From the NCBI GenBank assembly GCA_947646655.1, contig CANSHI010000011.1, forward strand, positions 1 to 48,466: 48,466 nucleotides of DNA. Direction: 5' to 3'. The DNA comes from an uncultured bacterium (GTDB taxonomy: Bacteria; Bacillota_I; Bacilli_A; RF39; UBA660). Shown here piece after piece: positions 9,554 through 17,900 of the stretch. Position numbers and translations under genes: made by a program. Below the pieces are notes generated by a model. It had not been told where the DNA came from and did no database searches. It was given only the letters and a program-made list of their open reading frames with translations. How positions within the stretch are numbered: position 1 is the first letter of the stretch; the number at the start of each line of letters is the position of its first letter.

Positions 9554-10459
9554 TCACTTCCAATCTACTTTACAAGTAATGTTCTCAGTAATCGAAGAAA
9601 TGCTAAAGTCAGCATACGTTCTTTCCTCACCACTCGGAGCATTATCCGCTGTGTAATTAGATGATTCCATTTTACTAGTAACTGAGGGAGTACAGCTTAT
9701 CTCATAACTGGCATTTTTTTTATAAGGACTAAACTTGACATTTATTCCAGCTCCTGAATGTATTTTATCTAATCTTAAATAGCTGATTGTACCATTAAAC
9801 CATTCAAGATTATTATCTAGCCATTCTTTTGTAGGTTCATTGCCACTTCCAAAAGAGGCGGTTAGATTAATTAACATTACTTCGGTGATGTGGGCAAGTC
9901 CTGTCCCATTGCCAATAATCATTTTTACATCACTGTTTTTATTTGATTCATAAATATTGGATGCAATTGTCCAGCTGCTCTTATAGCTTTCATCTATAAA
10001 AATAGTTCCACTTGAGGTAGTATCTATATAAACATTTTGTCTCGCTCCCGTAGTATTATAATATTTTATAGCATAGTAGTATTTACTACCTGAATCGACA
10101 TGAATGTTTTGATAAATGTATCCTGCACTGGAACTTTGAAAACAATTTTTATTACTGCCACAATTAGCTTTTCCCGCAGTTGAAAGATTATATTTATTCC
10201 AGTAAGTTGTACCATTTTCGAAAGAACTGTCATTAATTAAATTTGATAAAGTAACGCCATCTTGAATATTAGTATTAGTTCCTCGTAAAGTTACAACATA
10301 TCTTTCATTGTTAAGAACGTGTTTAACATCGTCGTTAAATCTCTCTTGAATAGTTTTATTAGCAATGAAGTTATTTAAAAGAGCAACCATAATTGCTATA
10401 AAAACTAGAAAAAAAGAGTATATAAGCGATGTTGCAATAAAACCTTTATTTTTATCCAT
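9554..10459 (-). CDS. E5-lacking prepilin-like protein, first gene of pilin operon I
   Basis: The 301-aa product starts MDKNKG|FIATSLIYSF, with a hydrophobic helix to about residue 30. Position +5 is Ser, not Glu. In type II secretion and type IV pilus systems, absence of Glu+5 is typical of the GspK/PilX-like tip subunit. Residues ~75-210 (NLINDSSFENGTTYW, then a beta-rich stretch) resemble a carbohydrate-binding or jelly-roll module; a second small domain closes with CKVDWK. The paralogue at 20438-21454 has the same layout (NLIQDSEF, 'DWLDENIEYFDGTI'). It is the first gene after the promoter at 10484-10511, and AGGG precedes the ATG. It is a candidate tip subunit with a binding head; sugar binding is inferred from fold resemblance only. 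Confidence 0.8.
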   Translation of the reverse strand: MDKNKGFIATSLIYSFFLVFIAIMVALLNNFIANKTIQERFNDDVKHVLNNERYVVTLRGTNTNIQDGVTLSNLINDSSFENGTTYWNKYNLSTAGKANCGSNKNCFQSSSAGYIYQNIHVDSGSKYYYAIKYYNTTGARQNVYIDTTSSGTIFIDESYKSSWTIASNIYESNKNSDVKMIIGNGTGLAHITEVMLINLTASFGSGNEPTKEWLDNNLEWFNGTISYLRLDKIHSGAGINVKFSPYKKNASYEISCTPSVTSKMESSNYTADNAPSGEERTYADFSISSITENITCKVDWK

Positions 10460-10483
10460 TGTTCCAACCCTATTCTATATTAA

Positions 10484-10511
10484 AGTATACCATAAATTAG
10501 AAAAAAGTAAA
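10484..10511 (-). promoter_or_regulatory. Sigma-A-like promoter of pilin operon I
   Basis: On the minus strand a -35 element TTTACT (10506-10511) is separated by 16 nt from a -10 element TATACT (10484-10489), with TGG just upstream of the -10. The flanking words TTTCATTTTACT and AGAATAGGGTTG also occur at the promoter of operon II (21479-21507), which supports both as real control regions. Confidence 0.65.
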
Positions 10512-10556
10512 ATGAAATTAACTAGATATTCGTTGAAAACAAAAAATATAAAGGAA

Positions 10557-10584
10557 TTTGCAAAAAATATATATTTTTTGCAAA
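10557..10584. repeat. 28-bp perfect palindrome upstream of pilin operon I
   Basis: The sequence is its own reverse complement over 28 bp, with TTTGCAAA octamers at each end (10557-10564 and 10577-10584) and an AT-only centre. It lies about 46 bp upstream of the operon I -35 element. A single TTTGCAAA lies about 41 bp upstream of the operon II -35 element (21548-21555). It could be a regulator site, or simply a second stem behind the terminator at 10588-10618. Confidence 0.6.
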
Positions 10585-10587
10585 TAA

Positions 10588-10618
10588 AAATCTATTCATT
10601 GCAATTTTGAATAGATTT
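10588..10618 (-). terminator. Intrinsic terminator ending pilin operon II
   Basis: An 11-bp stem (AAATCTATTCA at 10588-10598, TGAATAGATTT at 10608-10618) with a 9-nt loop is followed on the minus strand by TTTTTATTTG. It lies 10 nt downstream of the stop of the 204-aa gene and separates operon II from operon I. Confidence 0.8.
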
Positions 10619-10627
10619 AAATTATTA

Positions 10628-11242
10628 TTATTCATCTTTTTTGTCAGGATTAGTGTCTTGTGTTTGTTCATTGTTAGAATTATCTTGATCAGAACTTTCA
10701 TCAAAACGAGTTACAAATGAGAAATCCATAGCTTGTAATTTTGGTACAGAATAATTGAAGTTAAATTCAGGTGTTAAAAACATCGCTGGGTAATCTTCAT
10801 TAATTTGTTTATCATTTACATAGAAAACTATGAAATAATTATCATTTAGAAGATATTTCTCATGAGATACTTTTATTCCATCTGATGAGCAAAATTCAAT
10901 TGTTACAAAATCTGTTATGTCAAAAGCATTAAGAATATCGACTAATTTATAACCAATGTAAGTATCTGTTTCTGTTGACCAACCTGAGTTAATGGAAGCA
11001 TCAAACTCGTATAGTTTTATATTTTTTTTGGCGATAAGATCTTTATCAATCTTTCCTTTGTATGCTCCAGAAACGGTTAATGAAAAGTTAGGAATATCCT
11101 TGGCTGTTTCTTTTAATGTTAGCGGTTCAACTTTATCTTTTGTTTTAAAATTTAGCTGTTTAGGTATTACTATTAGCGTAATGGCGAGTGCTAAAATAGC
11201 GATGCTTTCTATTGTTATTATTATATTTTTATTATTTTTCAT
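10628..11242 (-). CDS. Membrane-anchored protein, possible molybdopterin-oxidoreductase-like fold
   Basis: The 204-aa product has one N-terminal hydrophobic helix (residues ~8-26) and an extracytoplasmic domain. The stretch 'YIGYKLVDIL' followed by 'VTIEFCSSDG' and 'YFIVFYVNDKQI' is reminiscent of the non-catalytic, SUOX-like domain seen in small Firmicutes exported proteins, where a G-x-x-L-x-D-L-L segment precedes a beta strand and S-x-D-G. I see no convincing cofactor ligand set, so enzyme activity is doubtful. The C-terminal ~25 residues are rich in Asp, Asn, Gln and Lys and look unstructured. It is the last gene of operon II, 16 nt after the InlB-type prepilin, ending at a strong terminator. 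Function unknown. Confidence 0.6.
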   Translation of the reverse strand: MKNNKNIIITIESIAILALAITLIVIPKQLNFKTKDKVEPLTLKETAKDIPNFSLTVSGAYKGKIDKDLIAKKNIKLYEFDASINSGWSTETDTYIGYKLVDILNAFDITDFVTIEFCSSDGIKVSHEKYLLNDNYFIVFYVNDKQINEDYPAMFLTPEFNFNYSVPKLQAMDFSFVTRFDESSDQDNSNNEQTQDTNPDKKDE

Positions 11243-11258
11243 TTTTTAATTCCTTTCA

Positions 11259-13577
11259 CTATTTCTTTATAAGAGCTTCTGCTTCTTTACCCGAAATAGA
11301 AATTACGTTACCATTTTTATCTTTTGTTTTTCCACCATCACCAAAAGTATTACCACTATCAGGACAATAATAAGCGGTGCAACCTTGGCCAGATCCACCT
11401 TGTGCTATATCTCTATGTGACATGGCTGAATCGTGTAAAGCGGCACAATGTGGTTGAGTATTGATGTTTTTACAACCATCTACTACCCATTGAACTTGAC
11501 ATTGCTTAGCAGCATCAGAATGGGCGGTCGAGGATGTTCCACAGGCATTAGTACATGATACTTGGCATGGTGGTGTTTTTGGAGGTTCTGGTTCTTTTTG
11601 AACTGGTTTTGATGTTATGGCTGGTTTACTGTCTACTGTAGGTTTTGGAGGATCAGGAGGTGGTGGACAATAAGTTGAACTTCCAGTCGAATAAGATGAG
11701 AAGCTTGCACTTAATGTATGATTGCTAGGTGTTTTAACTATTGTACTTGGACTGATATAAGAACCATTTAGATAATAGCCGTTGAAGGAGTATGAGTAAT
11801 AAACTGTTGTAGAACATCCTCCGCCTGATGAGTAGGTATTTGAGTAACCGCTTCTATAAGGAGTCGGTAAAACTCCATATGAAGAATCAAAAGTTACTAC
11901 TTTGCTAGAAGGATAGACACTTCCTCCACTAAAGCTGACAGTATAATTATTAGGTCTCCAATGTGCATAGAGATTTTGATTAGCTATGATATCAACTTCT
12001 GTAGATGAAGTGATTTGAGTACCACCTGATGGACTTGTAAACCATCCTAAGAAACTGTAACCTGTTTTAGAAGGTGTTGGAAGTGTACCATAGGTAGCAT
12101 CATATGTAACAGACTTACTAGTTTGATTTAGGTAGACACCTGACGAATTAGCATTGAAATAAACTGTATATGTATTTGGAGTCCATTTAGCTTTTACTGT
12201 ATGGTTACATAAATTGTTCATAAGTGTCGTATTATAAACAGCACTACTTTGTAAAGTGTTAGTTTTTGTTTTTACGCCATCTGGATTTGGGTAAGTTGTC
12301 ATACAAGTACTTGGAACTAGTTCCCAATAATTAAACGTGTATCCTCTTCTATTTGGTATAGCTAAGTCGTCACCATATGAATTATAGTTGTTAGATGGAA
12401 TGGCAGTCCAGTCACTGTAAGTGTATTGGAATTTAATCGGTTTTTTATTTCTGAGCCATGCAACATCACTATTATATTTCTGAACACGATCTGGGAAGCT
12501 ACTTTCTCTTCTGTTAAGTGTATAGCCGATATCATAAGTTAAATCGTAAACATCTGGGATAACTTCATATTTAACTTTTTGAGTGATAGCAAGAGAACCA
12601 TCAGAATTTTGTTTAGTTCTATTTACTGTGGCATCTTTAACTATTACTTTATCCGTGTCGAAATCATCGATTTCATATTCGATTCCAATAGTACCTAATT
12701 TTCCGATATAAGTGTCGATAGTTTTGGTACCATCTCTATAAGTTTCTACTATTCTAATCGGTATTAAATCTCGTCTTGTACCTCTTACGATTGGAGTGCC
12801 ACCATTTATTTCGGCTGCAAAAGAGATTACATCTTTACTATCTGAATCGACATATACTACTCTCTTAAATGTTTTTTCTGAACCTAACTCTGGGTCAGTA
12901 TATTTATATGTAACCGAGTATGTACCAACTTTTGATGGGTTGATATCACATGACTCGACACTTAGGTTGAACTCTTTGAAATATCCTTCACTTCCACCTG
13001 TATACATGTGGGCATTTTTATCTAAAGCATATATTTTACTTTTAATACTTGTGTAATCTTCACTTGGATTAACGATTAGTCCTTTGTAAACGTTACTTAA
13101 AAGAGGGTTATTAGCATCGATACTGCACCACTTTTCAACTGAACCTGTTTCATCATAAGGTACATTTAAATTGTCAGCAGTAAAACGCCAGGCATCGACG
13201 GGATTATCGGCGGGATATGTAAATTCCATGGTATCTTCAATATCTAGTTTAACGCGTACCTTTTCTGTGTCAGGAATTTTTTCACCTGTATCTTTATCTA
13301 TTAAATCCTCGCTTAAAAGTCCAGCATCGCGAAGTTCTCCAACAGGTATATCTACATATCCATATCCTTCGTATAAATTTTTTACTTGTTCAGGATTTAC
13401 CGAAACGTATGTATTAGCTGCAGAGATGATTTGGGCGACGACATTTTTATTTTCTTCGTCTCTTTGTTTATGCATAGTTGCTACCATATTTAGAGAGAAA
13501 ATTCCAGCAATAATAATTAAAATTGCGATTACAATTATCAACTCTACTATGGTAAATCCTTTATTATTTTTTTTCAT
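11259..13577 (-). CDS. Large prepilin-like protein with InlB-type repeats (operon II copy)
   Basis: I place the start at the ATG at 13577, giving 772 aa: it has a strong GAAGGAG site and yields the leader MKKNNKG|FTIVELI (Glu+5). A longer frame to 13631 would add 18 non-leader residues. Residues ~40-330 match the 927-aa protein at 742-3525, including GYGYVDIPVG and an Ig-like segment (YSVTYKYTD). Then come two clear InlB/Listeria-Bacteroides repeats plus diverged flanking copies, fewer than in the operon I copy. A Pro-rich linker (PPPPDPPKP) leads to a Cys-rich C-terminal region of ~110 residues. It is probably a surface adhesin on a pseudopilin stem. Different repeat number and different C-terminal domains in the two copies suggest different ligands. 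Confidence 0.85.
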   Translation of the reverse strand: MKKNNKGFTIVELIIVIAILIIIAGIFSLNMVATMHKQRDEENKNVVAQIISAANTYVSVNPEQVKNLYEGYGYVDIPVGELRDAGLLSEDLIDKDTGEKIPDTEKVRVKLDIEDTMEFTYPADNPVDAWRFTADNLNVPYDETGSVEKWCSIDANNPLLSNVYKGLIVNPSEDYTSIKSKIYALDKNAHMYTGGSEGYFKEFNLSVESCDINPSKVGTYSVTYKYTDPELGSEKTFKRVVYVDSDSKDVISFAAEINGGTPIVRGTRRDLIPIRIVETYRDGTKTIDTYIGKLGTIGIEYEIDDFDTDKVIVKDATVNRTKQNSDGSLAITQKVKYEVIPDVYDLTYDIGYTLNRRESSFPDRVQKYNSDVAWLRNKKPIKFQYTYSDWTAIPSNNYNSYGDDLAIPNRRGYTFNYWELVPSTCMTTYPNPDGVKTKTNTLQSSAVYNTTLMNNLCNHTVKAKWTPNTYTVYFNANSSGVYLNQTSKSVTYDATYGTLPTPSKTGYSFLGWFTSPSGGTQITSSTEVDIIANQNLYAHWRPNNYTVSFSGGSVYPSSKVVTFDSSYGVLPTPYRSGYSNTYSSGGGCSTTVYYSYSFNGYYLNGSYISPSTIVKTPSNHTLSASFSSYSTGSSTYCPPPPDPPKPTVDSKPAITSKPVQKEPEPPKTPPCQVSCTNACGTSSTAHSDAAKQCQVQWVVDGCKNINTQPHCAALHDSAMSHRDIAQGGSGQGCTAYYCPDSGNTFGDGGKTKDKNGNVISISGKEAEALIKK

Positions 13578-13637
13578 AAGTATCTCCTTCTCTATTTTAA
13601 TAATGTTATCATAACAATGATTAAAAAGCAATTTCTA

Positions 13638-14276
13638 TTATAATATTTTTAGTATCTCATTATCGACTAAATCGATGGCATCTTTATAAAATATTGGTGT
13701 TTTAATTCGATAATCAGGATCTAATTTTTCATAAGTGATAGTTATACCTAACCGTTTTAATTTTGGAACATCATTTAGAAAAATACTAAATTCTTTAATA
13801 TGATTATTCTCTAAAGTTAAATTACAAGTTATATCATCTTTAACACTATAATCGATAAAAAGATTGTCAAGTAATTTATTTATAATTTCTTTCGAAATAA
13901 CGGGATGAAAACTACCTTCATTTTCGTTTAAATCTATTTTATTTATAATGCTATAAATATTTTTATATGAGTAAGCGCTGTCTATATTTTGATAGCGTCC
14001 TCCTTTTAAGTAAAAGGAACCCTTATTATTTATGTAAAGAGGGGTTTCTAAAAGAGTCGATGTCGATTCTAATAGTTTTTTATTTCCTTTAATAGTGATC
14101 AAATGCTTCAAAGAAGAATTGTCTTCCTTTAATAATTCCACTGTTATTTTAGATGAATATTTATCATATGTTAAAAAATTTTTGGTTTTATTTTTGGGTA
14201 ATAAAAGTATTACTGATATGGTAAAGATTACAACTAATATGATAATTAAAATTTTTTTATTTTTTATTTTCTTCAT
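13638..14276 (-). CDS. Membrane-anchored hypothetical protein, pilin-cluster family
   Basis: The 212-aa product has a Lys-rich N-terminus, one hydrophobic helix (residues ~9-26) and an extracytoplasmic domain. It belongs to the same family as 3522-4190 and 14257-14946: YDKYSS just after the helix, 'IINKLLDNLFID' in the second half and a closing 'YRIKTPIF' strand. The start has AGAGG upstream and overlaps the end of the preceding family member by 20 nt, so the two are translated together. No family recognised. Operon II has two tandem members where operon I has one, which points to a local duplication or to a loss in operon I. Confidence 0.7.
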   Translation of the reverse strand: MKKIKNKKILIIILVVIFTISVILLLPKNKTKNFLTYDKYSSKITVELLKEDNSSLKHLITIKGNKKLLESTSTLLETPLYINNKGSFYLKGGRYQNIDSAYSYKNIYSIINKIDLNENEGSFHPVISKEIINKLLDNLFIDYSVKDDITCNLTLENNHIKEFSIFLNDVPKLKRLGITITYEKLDPDYRIKTPIFYKDAIDLVDNEILKIL

Positions 14277-14946
14277 AGTTACCTCTTTTTAATTGTAATG
14301 GGTTTTCTTTGGTTTCTTGAATTTTATACTTGATTTGACCATTTAAACCAAATACGTTTGATGTATCTATATTGAAATCGTCTTGTAGTTTGTCAAAGGA
14401 AATAGAAATATTTATTTTTTCAAAGTTAGATGTTCCGTCTATATTAACATTTAAAGTGTTAATAAGTTTGTCTGTCGTAGTAAAGTTTATAATCTGGCTT
14501 TTATCGACTGTTGAATCTATAAATAAAGCGGCAAGAATTTCATTTATTTTCTTAGCAGAAAGAAGTGCTGTGTAATTTTTTATATCAGAGTGCTCTTCGA
14601 TTAAATCATATTTTTGTATATTCAAAATGATTTTTTTTAAATCTTGATACGAAGAATCGACTCTGTTTATAAGCAATTTGTCGTCTTTGATAAAATACAT
14701 TTTATTATTTATAATGTATATTGGTTTATTGAGTGTTGTAGAAGAAATTATTTCATTTTGTCCATCATTTTGAATATTTAGAGAAAGTGCATCAGTTTGA
14801 TCGGCAAATTTTGTATTAATCGATATGGTTGTCGAGTATTTATCAGATAAAGCGATTTTTTCTTTTGGGCTTTGGAATATTATTATAGAAAAAATTACTA
14901 AAATGCTCGTTAAAACTGTTATAAAAATTATAATATTTTTTTTCAT
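14257..14946 (-). CDS. Membrane-anchored hypothetical protein, pilin-cluster family
   Basis: The 229-aa product has one hydrophobic helix (residues ~4-24) and a soluble outer domain. Shared family marks: SDKYSTTI after the helix, 'KKINEILAALFIDSTVD' near residue 135, and 'ISFDKLQDDFNIDTS' near the end. The family pattern of long beta strands followed by two short helices is loosely like secreted lipoprotein domains, but I cannot name a fold. It starts immediately after the giant prepilin stop (1 nt apart) with GAGG upstream. Its conserved place between the two giant prepilins suggests a helper for their export or assembly; this is inference. Confidence 0.7.
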   Translation of the reverse strand: MKKNIIIFITVLTSILVIFSIIIFQSPKEKIALSDKYSTTISINTKFADQTDALSLNIQNDGQNEIISSTTLNKPIYIINNKMYFIKDDKLLINRVDSSYQDLKKIILNIQKYDLIEEHSDIKNYTALLSAKKINEILAALFIDSTVDKSQIINFTTTDKLINTLNVNIDGTSNFEKINISISFDKLQDDFNIDTSNVFGLNGQIKYKIQETKENPLQLKRGNYEENKK

Positions 14947-17900
14947 TTATGTACCTCTTTTTAACTCTAGTTTAATGTCATCGTTTGAATATAAGCTTTC
15001 TAGTCTCGTCTTTAAAGTTTCAGAATTTACGTTGATAGTTCTGGAAAGTGTTTTTGTAGGAGTTAGTCTAACTATGTCAAGGGCACTTTCCCCTAGTCCT
15101 AAATCTTCTGATGAATCGAGGTTTATGATACTTAAAGCGAGATCAGGGTCAGTATAAAATGCGAGAGAACTTATTCCTTTTACAGATGATGGAATTGTCA
15201 ATTCTTTTAAAGACATGTTAGCAAATGCAAAGTACATGGCGATGACTTCTGTAGTTTCAGGAAGTGTATACTTTTCTTTTTTATAAAACAGTGGCAGTTT
15301 GTACGCAGTTTTTAAATCTTTACTATATAAGATGCCATCGATTGATGCGTAATTTTGATTACTAGAGTTAACTACAAATTCACTTATAAATGAACCGATG
15401 AAGTTGGTGTCATAATTAATGTCATCTAGGCTACTAGGTAGATTCAGTGTGAAAGTAATATCGTTGGATCTTCTAATTGTACCGCCAAATGCCATTTCTT
15501 CAATTTTCTTCGTTCCTTCTTTAATCGAATAATTATCATGAGTTGCATAATAAGCATCAGGATATTTTATTAAAGTAGTCATAGCTTTGTTGTATAGTAC
15601 TCCATTATCAGAAGCGAAGTATGCGTTATTAGGATCGACTAAAATCTCTCTTAAATTGTCTCCATATATGAAAGAACTTCCAAGTGTTTCAATATTTGGT
15701 CCAACCGTAAAAGTACTTATCTCGGGTCTAACATTAAATGTATTGCTTCCTATACTTACTAATGTACTCGGTAGTTCTAAGTGAGAAAATTCGCAGAACA
15801 AAAATGCTTCATCAAAAATATGGGAAACACTAGAGTTTTCTTCAAAAGTGAGTTCTCTTAAAGTATTGTCATCGATCGAATATTGTGAAAAAGCTCCTAT
15901 ACCTATGAATTTAACGGAAGCAGGTATTTGCAACTTTTTTAGACGATGATTGCTAAATGTGTCTGATTCGATATTTTCTAGTTGAATACCTTTTGCAAAC
16001 TCTAAAATTTCTAGTTGCATATTTTCAGAGCTTGCTTCAAATGCTCTTGCTCCAATTTTTGTTACAGAAGCAGGAATATGGAGGCTCTTTAAACCGTGAT
16101 TTAAAAAGGCAGTTTCTCCTATAGTTTTTAGACCTTCGTTTAATTCTAAATACTCCAAATTTTTACAACCTTCAAAAGTGTTCTTTGGTATATTTTCAAT
16201 CAGAGGAGGAATGGTTATGCTTTTTAGTGATACATTTTGTCGCATAGATTCTTCACCAAACTTTTCGATAGTACTTGGCAATGTTATTCGATTCATTTTG
16301 GGCAGGTTTTGAAGGAGTCTATCTCCTAAACTAGTAATTCCTTCTTCGACAATTACATTAGTGATAAATGATTGATAGCCATTATTAACCCAAGGTATAT
16401 TATAGTATTCTAAAGATGAATAATCTTTCGTTTCACCACTTCCATAAAGTATTAAAGTATACATGTCTTTTGAATCATTTTCTGTTATTTCTGGTGGTAG
16501 ATTTTTGTTAAAGTATAGAACAGCAATGATGTCGGTTGGATCGTTTTTGCCTATGTACCATTTAGTAATTGCTTTGTATTCCGCTGCTATAATGGAAGAC
16601 TCTTTTATTTCATCGTTACCATTTCCGAATTTATCGACTAGCTGATCTGCTTTTAAAGTGAAATCGAAATTGCCAATCATCGATTTTCCTTTGATTCCTA
16701 CTTTGTAAGAATATCCTAACACACGAGATTCGGAGTCCAATATTTCTTCAGGACCTTGTACATCAGTAACTTCTGCTACACTAGGGTCTGATATTGTAAA
16801 TGAATCTTTTGTTATGTGTTTGGCAGCTCCACTTCCCGCTTCTTCACATACTATTTTATAATACTCAGTTTTATTTAGCTTGACAGAAGACATATCATCT
16901 GTGAAAACACAACGAGGTTTTACTTCATCGACCGAGTTTGCATAATAAGTTGTGCCACTGTTGGAGCTAGAAACTGTTATTTTGTCACCTGAAGTATATT
17001 CAGCTACTTTAGCATCTTTTGTTTTAGAAAAACCTTTTACGACAAACTCTGGGCTCGTGATGATTTCGGGAAATGTAATCTCACATGAATCGCTAGTTCC
17101 CTCTGTATTACAAGTTACTTTACCAGCTTCGATATTTGTAAATCCTTTAGAATAAGTTCCGAGTTCTAAATTTAGAAAGTACTCTTGCCCTACTACTTCG
17201 ACTGAGAAAGTAAGTGATCCACAATAAGCACCAGTGACTGTAATTGTAGTCGATCCAGTCTTTTTACCTTCGATCGTAATCGTGCTTTCATTTTGGGCAT
17301 TTACATCAAAAGAATAGCCAGGATTATTAACTGTGATCGATGCGACATTTTCATCATTAGATATTGCTCTTATTGGACCAGTTGCACTAGATTTTATTTT
17401 AACTTGTATAGTGTCACCTTTTGTAACTTCGTATCTACTTTCACCACTGGCTGTTTTTAAGTCGAATATATTGTAGTCAAAAGATGCAGTTTTATTTCCA
17501 TTACTCTCTTTTACTTTGACTTTTGATATTCCTGTATTGGTTCCTAGTACATATTTAGAATCGAGATTATCTAGTGATGTTATATTTTTATTAAAGGGGA
17601 CCAGTTTGTTTCCTGTAATCGTGGCACTTAGTAGATTAGGATCTGATATTTCTTCAACTGAGACAGTACCCATATTAGTGCCCGATATAGTGATGCTTTC
17701 TGTCGGACCAGTTTCTTTATCGGAGCATATTCTTACGATTTCTTTCGAATTGTCATTTAATAATTTAATAGAGGTATTTTTTGTTTCTACTTCGAGTTCA
17801 TCATAACCTCCACTTGCTCCATATACAGTTATTTTACCAAGGCCTTCTTTGATTCCTGGTATAATTTTTAAATTCGAATTTTCTATTTCACATTTGACTA

